The notes under the pieces were generated by a model that searched no databases, had not been told where the DNA came from, and worked only from the letters and a program-made list of their open reading frames with translations. From an uncultured Ruminococcus sp. (GTDB lineage Bacteria; Bacillota; Clostridia; Oscillospirales; Acutalibacteraceae), in assembly GCA_902783815.1 (NCBI GenBank), contig CACZSM010000122.1, positions 1 to 15,665 on the forward strand: a DNA stretch of 15,665 nt. Reading direction: 5' to 3'. Shown here one piece after another: positions 1 through 7,241 of this stretch (position 1 is the first letter of the stretch; every line of letters begins with the position of its first letter). A program made the translations under genes and the position numbers.

Positions 1-441
1 AGGGTCAAGCTTTGCCTCAGTATATCTTGATGCTGCCCACGCCATATCACGGCTATAAAACTTTCCGAAGTTCCCCTTTGAATCCACAAAAGGATGCAGC
101 AGAGCCTCATATCCTCTGCTCAGACGAACCATTGTATCATATATGGCAGCATCGCCATGAGGATTCAGCTTCATGGTCTGTCCGACGATATTTGCAGATT
201 TTGTTCTTGTCTGTCCAAGAAGCCCCATCTTATACATCGTATATAAAAGTTTCCTGTGCGATGGCTTAAAGCCGTCTATCTCAGGGATAGCGCGGCTGAG
301 TATTATACTCATCGCATAGGGCATGAAGTTATCTTCCAGTGTTGAGATTATCTTTTCCTCAACTATTTCGCCTGCTCCTGCGATATATCCCTGCATTTTT
401 GCAGGCGAAGCAGAAGCTCTTGTCGTTTTCTTTCTTGCCAT
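1..441 (-). CDS. parC: Type II topoisomerase subunit A (ParC/GyrA family), N-terminal part, cut by window edge
   Basis: This is the DNA breakage and rejoining subunit of a type IIA topoisomerase, partner of the ParE-like subunit just upstream. The first 147 residues are present and no stop is reached. After a basic N-terminus (MARKKTTR), residues 35-65 hold the family's N-terminal core (DNFMPYAMSIILSRAIPEIDG). The quinolone-determining region is at about 94-102 (PHGDAAIYD), and RYTE at 139-142 contains the catalytic Tyr140 that attacks DNA. The start is ATG with GAGAGG just upstream. The gene lies 22 bases after parE, so the two are almost certainly cotranscribed. Ala98 is at the place of E. 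coli GyrA Ser83, while Asp102 keeps the Asp87 position. I call it topoisomerase IV-like rather than gyrase because the pair is divergent and not beside dnaA/recF, but the C-terminal domain that would help separate ParC from GyrA lies outside the window. Confidence 0.9.
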   Translation of the reverse strand, partial: MARKKTTRASASPAKMQGYIAGAGEIVEEKIISTLEDNFMPYAMSIILSRAIPEIDGFKPSHRKLLYTMYKMGLLGQTRTKSANIVGQTMKLNPHGDAAIYDTMVRLSRGYEALLHPFVDSKGNFGKFYSRDMAWAASRYTEAKLDP

Positions 442-463
442 TTTTCCTCTCCCAGTACACTAA

Positions 464-2449
464 TCAGGATACATCCACATTATCTATGAATCTTGCCCCG
501 TTTTCAGTTATATAATCCCGTCTTGTTGCAAGATTATCTCCAAGCAGTATATCGAATATCTCACCTGTTCTTGCCGCATCATCCGGCATGACCTTTATAA
601 GTCTGCGTGTTGACGGATTCATTGTTGTAAGGCTCATCATATCGGGTTCATTTTCGCCAAGTCCCTTTGAGCGCTGTATTGTGAATTTCTGACTGCCTAT
701 CTCCTTTATAAACTGTTCCTTTTCAGCCTCGGTATAGGCAAAATACACCTTCTCCTTTGATGTTATCTCATACAGCGGTGATTCAGCTATAAAAACCTTT
801 CCCTCTCGTATAAGCGTAGGTGCAAGTCTGTAAATCATAGTCAGGAGAAGTGTTCTTATATGGAATCCATCCACATCCGCATCTGTGCAGAGTATTATCT
901 TATTCCACCTGAGCAGTTCAAGGTCGAATGTAGCCAGATCCTTGTTTGCCTTCGACTTGACCTCTACACCGCATCCAAGCACTTTGAGAAGATCAGTGAT
1001 TATCTCGCTTTTGAATATCTTATTATAATCCGCTTTCAGACAATTCAGTATTTTTCCTCTTATCGGCATGATAGCCTGAAAATCAGGATTCCTTGCCTGC
1101 TTGCAGGCGCCAAGAGCAGAATCACCCTCCACGATAAAAAGCTCTCTTTCATTCTTATCCTTACTGCGGCAGTCAACAAACTTTGCAACTCTGCCCGTCA
1201 TATCCATATTTCCGGCAAGAGTTTTCTTTATGTTCAGTCTTGTTTTTTCTGCGCTTTCACGGCTTCTCTTATTTATAAGCACCTGTCCGGCTATTTTTTC
1301 TGCATCGAGTTTATTTTCAACAAAATACACTTCCAGCTGATGACGCAGATATTCCGTCATAGCATCCTGTATGCCCTTATTGGTTATTGCTTTTTTTGTC
1401 TGGTTCTCATAAGAAGTAACGCTTGAAAATGATGATATCACAATAACAAGGCAGTCACGGACATCATCAAAATTTATCTTTGCTTCATTTTTAGTATATT
1501 TACCATTAGCCTTCAGATATGAGTCAATTGAATACACAAAGGCATTCCTCACTGCTTTTTCCGGCGCGCCGCCGTATTCCAGCCATGAGGAATTATGATA
1601 ATATTCCGCTGTGCTGACCTTATTTGAAAATGCCAGAGCTATATTTATTTTTGTCTTATATTCCGGCTTATCATCGCGGTCACGAACCATTCTTTCCGTT
1701 TTCCAGCACTGTACGGTTGACAGTGAATCCTCGCCGACAAGCTCCTTTACATGATCCTCTATACCGTTTTCGTACATAAACTCCATTTCATCGAAGCTGC
1801 CGTCCTCTTTTTCAGAACGATACAAAAACCTTACGCCGGAATTAACTATAGCCTGTCTGCGTATTATATCCGTAAAATACTCATCCGGAATATTGATATC
1901 TGTAAAGACCTCTATATCCGGCTTCCACTTTATTTTTGTTCCTGTTTTTCTGCCCTTATATTCCTCTTTTTTCAGACCTCCGATATTTTCTCCATGCTCA
2001 AAATGCAGTTTAAATAGGGTTCCGTCACGCCTTATCTCAACATCCATATACTCGGATGAATACTGAGTTGAGCAAAGTCCAAGTCCGTTAAGTCCCAAAG
2101 AGAACTCATAGCTTTCCGCCTCACTGTTATTATATTTGCCCCCTGCGTACATCTCACAAAAGACAAGCTCCCAGTTATAGCGATCCTCATTCTTATTATA
2201 ATCCACCGGGATACCTCTTCCGAAATCCTCGACCTCCAGAGAGTGATCCCGGTATCTTGTCATTATTATCTCACTGCCATAGCCCTCACGAGCCTCATCA
2301 ATAGAATTGGAAAGTATCTCAAATGCCGAATGTTCGCAGCCCTCGATACCGTCAGATCCAAAAATAACCGCCGGTCTTTTGCGTACTCTTTCCGCGCCCT
2401 TCAGCGTAACGATACTTTCATTGCCATAGGTTTGCTTTTGATTTGCCAA
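464..2449 (-). CDS. parE: Type II topoisomerase ATPase subunit B (ParE/GyrB family)
   Basis: This is the ATP-hydrolysing subunit of a type IIA topoisomerase, with the normal three parts over 661 residues, close to the length of ParE and of short GyrB. The GHKL ATPase domain has Glu44, Asn48 and Glu52 (in NSIDEA) and Asp75 before GRGIP, matching E. coli GyrB Glu42, Asn46, Glu50 and Asp73; GLNGLG at 119-124 is the ATP lid. The transducer carries the QTK loop at 350-352. The Toprim domain has EGDSA at 441-445 and TDADVDG at 522-528, with metal ligands Glu441, Asp523, Asp525 and Asp527. KGLGENEP follows near the C-terminus. The start is TTG; no ATG or GTG lies between it and an in-frame upstream stop, and AAGGGG sits 8 bases ahead. 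Some signature positions differ from usual gyrase (EGDSALG for EGDSAGG, VDGFH for VDGSH), fitting a paralogue of gyrase rather than gyrase itself. Confidence 0.92.
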   Translation of the reverse strand: MANQKQTYGNESIVTLKGAERVRKRPAVIFGSDGIEGCEHSAFEILSNSIDEAREGYGSEIIMTRYRDHSLEVEDFGRGIPVDYNKNEDRYNWELVFCEMYAGGKYNNSEAESYEFSLGLNGLGLCSTQYSSEYMDVEIRRDGTLFKLHFEHGENIGGLKKEEYKGRKTGTKIKWKPDIEVFTDINIPDEYFTDIIRRQAIVNSGVRFLYRSEKEDGSFDEMEFMYENGIEDHVKELVGEDSLSTVQCWKTERMVRDRDDKPEYKTKINIALAFSNKVSTAEYYHNSSWLEYGGAPEKAVRNAFVYSIDSYLKANGKYTKNEAKINFDDVRDCLVIVISSFSSVTSYENQTKKAITNKGIQDAMTEYLRHQLEVYFVENKLDAEKIAGQVLINKRSRESAEKTRLNIKKTLAGNMDMTGRVAKFVDCRSKDKNERELFIVEGDSALGACKQARNPDFQAIMPIRGKILNCLKADYNKIFKSEIITDLLKVLGCGVEVKSKANKDLATFDLELLRWNKIILCTDADVDGFHIRTLLLTMIYRLAPTLIREGKVFIAESPLYEITSKEKVYFAYTEAEKEQFIKEIGSQKFTIQRSKGLGENEPDMMSLTTMNPSTRRLIKVMPDDAARTGEIFDILLGDNLATRRDYITENGARFIDNVDVS

Positions 2450-2457
2450 ATCCTTTT

Positions 2458-2463
2458 CCCCTT
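2458..2463 (-). promoter_or_regulatory. Ribosome binding site supporting the TTG start of parE
   Basis: AAGGGG on the minus strand ends 8 bases before the TTG at 2449. The only other purine run, AAGGA, is too close to the TTG to serve it. The preceding gene's stop is in the same frame 27 bases upstream, and no ATG or GTG lies between. Confidence 0.6.
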
Positions 2464-2476
2464 TTCCGAAAAATGC

Positions 2477-3394
2477 TTACTTTTTCTTTTCCAGATTAGC
2501 AATTATCTTCTGGAAGTGTCCGAGCATCCATTCCTCAAATGTAATATTGAACAGATGCACCTTATCATCAATATCAAGCATAAATGCAGCGACCTGTCCT
2601 TTAAGATCGCCGGTACAGATCAGATACATTGCATTTGTACCGCCCATTGCGGATATCTCGACCATACCATTATAAAGCTCTGTAGTAACCCTTTTAAAGT
2701 CCTTTCCGCTTGCGCTGAGCTTACCGAGGTTCTCATACCATTCAAACCACTTATCCTCCGTAAGCTGAGAGTTTATAAGCGGTTCCTTGCCTTCAATAAC
2801 ATACGGTACAGTATAGTAATCGCTTCTTGAGCGTATGACATCATAGCTGCAAGATACCGGTGAATGATCCGTATAGTTATTGAATTCCACCTCATCCAGA
2901 GAATACAGTCCCAGGTCAGGACCTGCTCCGCCATCTCCTACCTGTGTCAGAAAATCAACATAGCCCTCCGGCAGCGTGATCTTATGTCTCCTTTCAAAGT
3001 CCCTGACCTTTGAAAGCTGTATTACCGGATTAAACTTATACATATGCTTATCCGCGCCAAACACCTTCAGACCCGCATCAAGTTCTTTTGCCTGATTAAC
3101 AAGCTGTATGAGCTTAACGGCAAATGATGACATCTTCGGCTGCGGCTGAGCGCCTACAGTACGGATATGTTCAAGTCCTGTAACATTTATCTGAGGTTCA
3201 TTAAAACCGATACCATCATGATGAAGCACCGGCTGATTTTCTTTTTCCTCACGCCTTTGCTGTTTTTCCTCATGTTCATCATCAAGTACGAGGTGGCTTT
3301 CGATCTGTTTAATAAATCCAAGACCGCCGACCTCAGCTTCAACATTACTATTTTCGTTCATTTGTTTGATTTTGTCAAGACCCAGAATTTCCAT
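2477..3394 (-). CDS. SMI1/KNR4 (SUKH) family protein with a repeat-bearing N-terminal tail
   Basis: The C-terminal two thirds (about 105-295) look like a SUKH-superfamily domain: FERRHKITLPEGYVDFLTQVGDGGAG (given in part: LPEGYVDFL at 140-148, then GDGGAGPDLGLYSLDE) is the typical N-terminal motif, followed by alternating strands and a final FEEWM near the end. SUKH proteins bind other proteins; many are immunity proteins, others act in cell-wall signalling or have no known role. The first 90 residues look disordered, with a Glu/Lys/Gln-rich stretch at 38-53. They contain four copies of a short motif, G-(L/I)-x-x-I-(K/R)-x-(M/I/V): residues 5-12, 24-31, 61-69 (degenerate) and 73-80. There is no signal peptide or membrane segment, so it is likely cytoplasmic. 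Start: ATG with GGAGGAG 8 bases ahead. It lies 31 bases after uvrB and 27 before parE, so it is probably made with repair and topology proteins. Its function is unknown. Confidence 0.82.
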   Translation of the reverse strand: MEILGLDKIKQMNENSNVEAEVGGLGFIKQIESHLVLDDEHEEKQQRREEKENQPVLHHDGIGFNEPQINVTGLEHIRTVGAQPQPKMSSFAVKLIQLVNQAKELDAGLKVFGADKHMYKFNPVIQLSKVRDFERRHKITLPEGYVDFLTQVGDGGAGPDLGLYSLDEVEFNNYTDHSPVSCSYDVIRSRSDYYTVPYVIEGKEPLINSQLTEDKWFEWYENLGKLSASGKDFKRVTTELYNGMVEISAMGGTNAMYLICTGDLKGQVAAFMLDIDDKVHLFNITFEEWMLGHFQKIIANLEKKK

Positions 3395-3425
3395 AATGTC
3401 ATCTCCTCCATCATCTGTTTATTTA

Positions 3426-5381
3426 TCATCCCTGCAGTTCTTTTATCTTATCCCTAAGATATGCAGCGTGTTCAAATTCAAGCAGCTTTGCCGCCGCCTT
3501 CATTTCCTTTGTCAGCTGAGCTATCAGCTTTTCTCTTTCTGCTTTTGAGAGCTTTGTTTTTTCCCGCAGTTTTTCCTCGCTGTGTGAAGAAATCTCAATG
3601 ATATCGCTTACCTTTTTTGTAATAGTTTTAGGCACGATACCATTTTCCTCATTATATTTTTTCTGTATGCTTCTTCTTCTTTCTGTTTCGGTTATTGCCT
3701 TTTCCATCGAATCAGTTACAGTATCAGCATACATTATTACCTTGCCTTCGGCATTTCTTGCAGCCCTGCCTATAGTTTGTATCAGTGATCTTTCGCTTCT
3801 GAGGAAACCCTCCTTATCGGCATCCAGTATGGCCACAAGTGACACCTCCGGAATATCAAGTCCTTCCCGCAGAAGATTTATACCTATCAGAACCTGAAAC
3901 TCTCCAAGTCTCAGATCCCTTATTATCTGCATACGCTCCACAGTATCTATATCGTGGTGCATATACCTGACCTTTATTCCTACCTTAGACAGATACTCTG
4001 TCAGATCCTCCGCCATCTTTTTTGTCAGAGTCGTAACAAGGACTCTCTGATCCTTTTCAGCCCTCATATTTATCTCTGAGATCAGATCATCCATCTGTCC
4101 TTCTACCGGACGGACGCTTATCTCCGGATCAAGCAGTCCAGTCGGTCGGATGACCTGTTCAGCAACTACCGCACTCTTTTCAAGCTCCAGATCTCCTGGT
4201 GTTGCGCTGACGAATACAGCCTGATTTATCCTGCTGTAGAACTCATCAAAATTAAGCGGTCTGTTATCATATGCAGAAGGCAGTCTGAATCCGTATTCAA
4301 CAAGATTTTCCTTTCTGCCCCTGTCGCCGCCGTACATACCCCTTACCTGCGGAAGCATTACATGGGATTCATCCACAAACAGAACAAAATCCTCCGGAAA
4401 GTAATCAAGAAGCGTATATGGGACCGAACCCGGCTTTCTTCCTGAAAGCACTCTTGAATAATTTTCGATACCGCTGCAAAATCCTATTTCCAGGAGCATT
4501 TCAATATCATATCTTGTTCTCTGTTCTATTCTCTGAGCCTCGATCAGTTTACCCCTGTCCTTAAAGTATTTTATTCTTTCCTCAAGTTCTTTTTCAATTT
4601 CCTTCACTGCGATCTCTACTTTTTCCTTCGGCACTATATAATGTGATGCCGGATATATCGCAGCGTGTTTCAGATTCATACGGTTTTCCCCTGTTATAGG
4701 GTTTATCTCGCTTATCCTGTCTATTTCATCTCCGAAAAATTCAACTCTTATTATAGTATCCGAGGAATACGCCGGGAATATCTCAACTACATCTCCACGC
4801 ACCCTGAATCTATTTCTTGTAAAATCTATGTCATTTCGTTCGTACTGTAGTTCCACCAATTTTTTCAGAAGCTCATCACGGCTTTTTTCCATACCCGGTC
4901 TGAGTGAGATAACCATATTACGGTAGTCTATCGGGTTTCCGAGCGAATATATGCACGAAACACTTGCCACGATTATTACATCTCTGCGTTCAGAAAGCGC
5001 CAGTGTTGCCGAGTGTCTGAGTTTATCTATTTCATCATTTATTGAGCTGTCCTTTTCTATATAGGTATCAGTCGTAGGAACATACGCCTCCGGCTGATAG
5101 TAGTCATAGTACGACACAAAATACTCCACTGCATTTTCAGGAAAAAACTCCCTGAACTCCGAGCAGAGCTGCGCTGCAAGTGTCTTATTATGTGCAAGCA
5201 CCAATGTCGGTCGGTTAAGTCTTTCAATAACATTTGCCATTGTAAATGTTTTTCCCGATCCGGTAACTCCGAGGAGTGTCTGCTCCCGGTTTCCTGCATT
5301 GATACTCCTCACAAGTGTATCTATTGCCTGCGGCTGATCTCCCGTAGGCTTATAGCTTGATACAAGTCTGAATCTATCCAT
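3426..5381 (-). CDS. uvrB: Excinuclease ABC subunit B (UvrB)
   Basis: UvrB is the damage-verifying helicase-like subunit of nucleotide excision repair; it takes over the lesion from UvrA and recruits UvrC for incision. The 651 residues are full length. Visible parts: Walker A GVTGSGKT at 38-45; the beta-hairpin motif YYDYYQPEAYVP that clamps one DNA strand, near residue 92; the Walker B-like VDESH near 339; helicase motifs V and VI including GINLLREGLDIPEVSL and QTIGRAARN; and a C-terminal UVR domain (about 615-650, EMKAAAKLLEFEHAAYLRDK) that contacts UvrC and UvrA. The start is ATG, 19 bases after the esterase gene, with a weak GGTGG ahead. Neither uvrA nor uvrC is in the window. No damage-response operator was recognised directly upstream, but the gene probably depends on the promoter before trhP. 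Confidence 0.98.
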   Translation of the reverse strand: MDRFRLVSSYKPTGDQPQAIDTLVRSINAGNREQTLLGVTGSGKTFTMANVIERLNRPTLVLAHNKTLAAQLCSEFREFFPENAVEYFVSYYDYYQPEAYVPTTDTYIEKDSSINDEIDKLRHSATLALSERRDVIIVASVSCIYSLGNPIDYRNMVISLRPGMEKSRDELLKKLVELQYERNDIDFTRNRFRVRGDVVEIFPAYSSDTIIRVEFFGDEIDRISEINPITGENRMNLKHAAIYPASHYIVPKEKVEIAVKEIEKELEERIKYFKDRGKLIEAQRIEQRTRYDIEMLLEIGFCSGIENYSRVLSGRKPGSVPYTLLDYFPEDFVLFVDESHVMLPQVRGMYGGDRGRKENLVEYGFRLPSAYDNRPLNFDEFYSRINQAVFVSATPGDLELEKSAVVAEQVIRPTGLLDPEISVRPVEGQMDDLISEINMRAEKDQRVLVTTLTKKMAEDLTEYLSKVGIKVRYMHHDIDTVERMQIIRDLRLGEFQVLIGINLLREGLDIPEVSLVAILDADKEGFLRSERSLIQTIGRAARNAEGKVIMYADTVTDSMEKAITETERRRSIQKKYNEENGIVPKTITKKVSDIIEISSHSEEKLREKTKLSKAEREKLIAQLTKEMKAAAKLLEFEHAAYLRDKIKELQG

Positions 5382-5400
5382 TCACACCACCATCTGTGTT

Positions 5401-5949
5401 TCAGCTTCTTTCACCGAAAAAGCCATCCATATGATCCTTGAAAATATCTGCAAGCGGCATTGTTGACCCACTGTGTTCTCCATACGGGACAAGCACAAAC
5501 CTTTCATTCTGAAACAGATTTCTTGTAAGATCATGGGTATCAATGACCTCGTCCTTTCCGCCGACTATGACAGATACCAGATCATTTTTTGCATCTGCTA
5601 TGCCGGAGAACAGTCTTATATACTCCATAACACCCTCATCATCACTATATCCCAGTCTCGGCAAATGCAGAAATGGTATCAGACACGGGTTTATAAGCAC
5701 TGCCGGACATTCATTCTTAGCACTTATCAGCGCTGCATAAAAGCCTCCGAGACTCGTTCCGACAACAGCATCACAGAAATTATTTGTGAACTGTGTATTC
5801 AGCATCTGCATCACACTATCCGGCGATGACCTGTCATAATCTATCTGCAGTGATATTATCTCGAAATCACAGTTCCTCAGCGCAAGATACGCCGCATTTG
5901 CCGCATTACCCTGATAGCCATGTATATTCAGTATTTTTTTCCTCTTCAT
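5401..5949 (-). CDS. YqiA/YcfP-like alpha/beta-fold esterase
   Basis: This is a small alpha/beta hydrolase of the YqiA type (182 residues; E. coli YqiA is about 190). A complete catalytic triad can be placed: Ser66 in the nucleophile elbow GTSLGG (64-69), Asp133 in GGKDEVID, and His159 in YGEHSGS. The opening ILNIHGYQGN gives the oxyanion-hole HG after strand 1, and VLINPCLIP at 84-92 matches the family's VLINPAxxP strand. YqiA has esterase activity on acyl-CoA and short esters in vitro; the natural substrate is unknown. No signal peptide, so cytoplasmic. Its ATG overlaps the trhP stop by one base (TAATG) with AGGG upstream, which points to translational coupling, and uvrB follows after 19 bases. 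Confidence 0.85.
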   Translation of the reverse strand: MKRKKILNIHGYQGNAANAAYLALRNCDFEIISLQIDYDRSSPDSVMQMLNTQFTNNFCDAVVGTSLGGFYAALISAKNECPAVLINPCLIPFLHLPRLGYSDDEGVMEYIRLFSGIADAKNDLVSVIVGGKDEVIDTHDLTRNLFQNERFVLVPYGEHSGSTMPLADIFKDHMDGFFGERS

Positions 5950-7166
5950 TAATTTTCCCTGACCTTTCTCAGAACCGAACCTGCCGGTATTTCAACATTA
6001 CTCGGCATTATCACCTTCTGCATGGCATGGGGTGCAACCTCTATCTGTTCGCCCTTTTCATTCTGCATATAATCTACCATGATTTCAAACGGTTCTCCGC
6101 TCGGCGGCAGCACATCCAGTCTGTCACCAGAGAAAAACCTATTTCTCTGTGTAAGATATGCCGTATGATCCTTATATTCATCGCAAACCGCAACGACCTC
6201 ATAATGTCTTATATATCCGCCGTTATCAGTTACCTGTCCCGGCTCATAACCGAAGAAGAATCCTGTATTGTATTCTCTGTGGCTTATTTTTTCAAGCTCC
6301 TCCCTTATCCATGACGGGATCGGCTTTGTTCCGTATGTCTTATAATACTCATCTATAGCGTGGCGGTAGGCATTAGTGACAACAGAAACATAATAAGAAG
6401 ATTTTGCTCTGCCCTCTATCTTCAGACTGTTTATTCCCGCTTTTACAAGCTCCGGTATATGATCTATCATACACAGGTCACGCGAATTATAAAGAAATGT
6501 TCCGCTGCTGTCCTCCTCTACAGGAAAATACTGTCCATCCCGGTGTTCCTCGAAAAGATGATATTTCCATCTGCACGGCTGAGCGCAGTCTCCTCGGTTA
6601 GCGTCCCTGCCCGTCATATAGCTTGATATCAGACACCTACCCGAAAACGATACACACATAGATCCATGCACAAATACCTCTATTTCCAGGTCGTCAGGTA
6701 TTTTTGCTCTCATCTGTGCAATTTCCTCAAGCGGAAGCTCTCTTGCGAGTACTATTCTTGACGCGCCCATATCATACAATACCCGTGCGGTCTGATAATT
6801 CACTATTCCTGCCTGAGTCGAGATATGCCTTTGCACCTTCGGCGCATACTTCGCCGCCAGCGACAACACTCCAAGATCGGCTATAATAAAAGCATCCGCG
6901 CCACATTCCTGAACAGCCTCAAGAAATGGCGGAAGTCTGTCTATCTCACTATTTCTCGGAAGGGTATTACAGGTGACATACACCTTAACATTCTTTTCAT
7001 GTGCCTTTCCGACTGCAATTTTCAATTCATCTACTGAAAAATTCTTTGATGCAGTCCTCATTCCGAATTCATTTCCAGCAAGGTATATGGCATCCGCACC
7101 AAAATTCAATGCGCTGTCCAGACATTCCATATCTCCGGCAGGAGAGAGAAGCTCTACCTTATCCAC
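5949..7166 (-). CDS. trhP: U32-family tRNA U34 hydroxylase (TrhP/YegQ/YrrO-like)
   Basis: Although named peptidase family U32, proteins of this type make 5-hydroxyuridine at the wobble base U34 of tRNAs, with prephenate needed for the reaction. The protein opens with VELLSPAGD and a TIM-barrel-like region. The U32 signature lies at about 163-199 (EVFVHGSMC, SGRC, then GDCAQPCRW), placing four cysteines at 171, 178, 194 and 198 that in this family bind an iron-sulfur cluster. A C-terminal domain ending VAPHAMQKVIMP is typical of the 400-450 residue YrrO/TrhP branch, not of the short YrrN or the larger RlhA. I chose GTG at 7166 because AGGTGG lies 6 bases ahead and the protein then begins MDKVELLSPAGD; a longer TTG start at 7190 has no ribosome site. 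It heads the trhP-esterase-uvrB-SUKH-parE-parC block. The tRNA substrate set is not shown by sequence. Confidence 0.88.
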   Translation of the reverse strand: MDKVELLSPAGDMECLDSALNFGADAIYLAGNEFGMRTASKNFSVDELKIAVGKAHEKNVKVYVTCNTLPRNSEIDRLPPFLEAVQECGADAFIIADLGVLSLAAKYAPKVQRHISTQAGIVNYQTARVLYDMGASRIVLARELPLEEIAQMRAKIPDDLEIEVFVHGSMCVSFSGRCLISSYMTGRDANRGDCAQPCRWKYHLFEEHRDGQYFPVEEDSSGTFLYNSRDLCMIDHIPELVKAGINSLKIEGRAKSSYYVSVVTNAYRHAIDEYYKTYGTKPIPSWIREELEKISHREYNTGFFFGYEPGQVTDNGGYIRHYEVVAVCDEYKDHTAYLTQRNRFFSGDRLDVLPPSGEPFEIMVDYMQNEKGEQIEVAPHAMQKVIMPSNVEIPAGSVLRKVREN

Positions 7167-7172
7167 TATAAT

Positions 7173-7178
7173 CCACCT
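7173..7178 (-). promoter_or_regulatory. Ribosome binding site that decides the trhP start
   Basis: AGGTGG on the minus strand, 6 bases before the GTG at 7166. It lies inside the longer frame that begins with TTG at 7190, which argues against that longer start. Confidence 0.65.
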
Positions 7179-7195
7179 TCCATTCTGCAAATAAT

Positions 7196-7224
7196 ATTAT
7201 ACGACTTTGCCGTACCGGTTATTT
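7196..7224 (-). promoter_or_regulatory. Possible promoter for trhP
   Basis: A perfect TATAAT is at 7201-7196 on the minus strand. At 17-base spacing the -35 hexamer would be AAATAA (7224-7219), which is poor. Transcription from here would start near 7189, leaving about 22 bases of leader with the AGGTGG ribosome site. The upstream half overlaps the dyad at 7209-7234. Confidence 0.4.
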
Positions 7225-7234
7225 TCGGTACGGC
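7209..7234. repeat. Perfect 9-bp inverted repeat between gpsA-like and trhP
   Basis: The plus strand reads GCCGTACCG, eight bases, then CGGTACGGC. As RNA it would form a GC-rich stem, but neither strand has a run of U after it: the minus strand continues AAAGTCG and the plus strand TCATACATC. So it is not a classic intrinsic terminator for gpsA. Its position just upstream of a TATAAT also suits a protein-binding operator, or a transcript processing or stability element. Confidence 0.6.
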
Positions 7235-7241
7235 TCATACA

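Noticed and set aside
860..1426. Plus-strand open frame of 188 codons
   Set aside because: It is antisense to the transducer/Toprim part of parE, which has full conserved motifs on the minus strand. The predicted product is rich in Ile, Cys and Phe with no recognisable domain, and no ribosome site precedes it.
2243..2830. Plus-strand open frame of 195 codons spanning the parE-SUKH junction
   Set aside because: It runs antisense over the end of one clear gene and the start of another, with no domain and no promoter or ribosome site. Long antisense frames are expected with this codon use.
2477..3394. Immunity gene of a polymorphic toxin system
   Set aside because: SUKH proteins are often immunity proteins, but there is no toxin, secretion-linked repeat protein or tandem immunity array nearby; the neighbours are housekeeping genes.
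5057..5299. Minus-strand open frame of 80 codons
   Set aside because: It lies in another frame inside uvrB over the Walker A region and has no independent signal.
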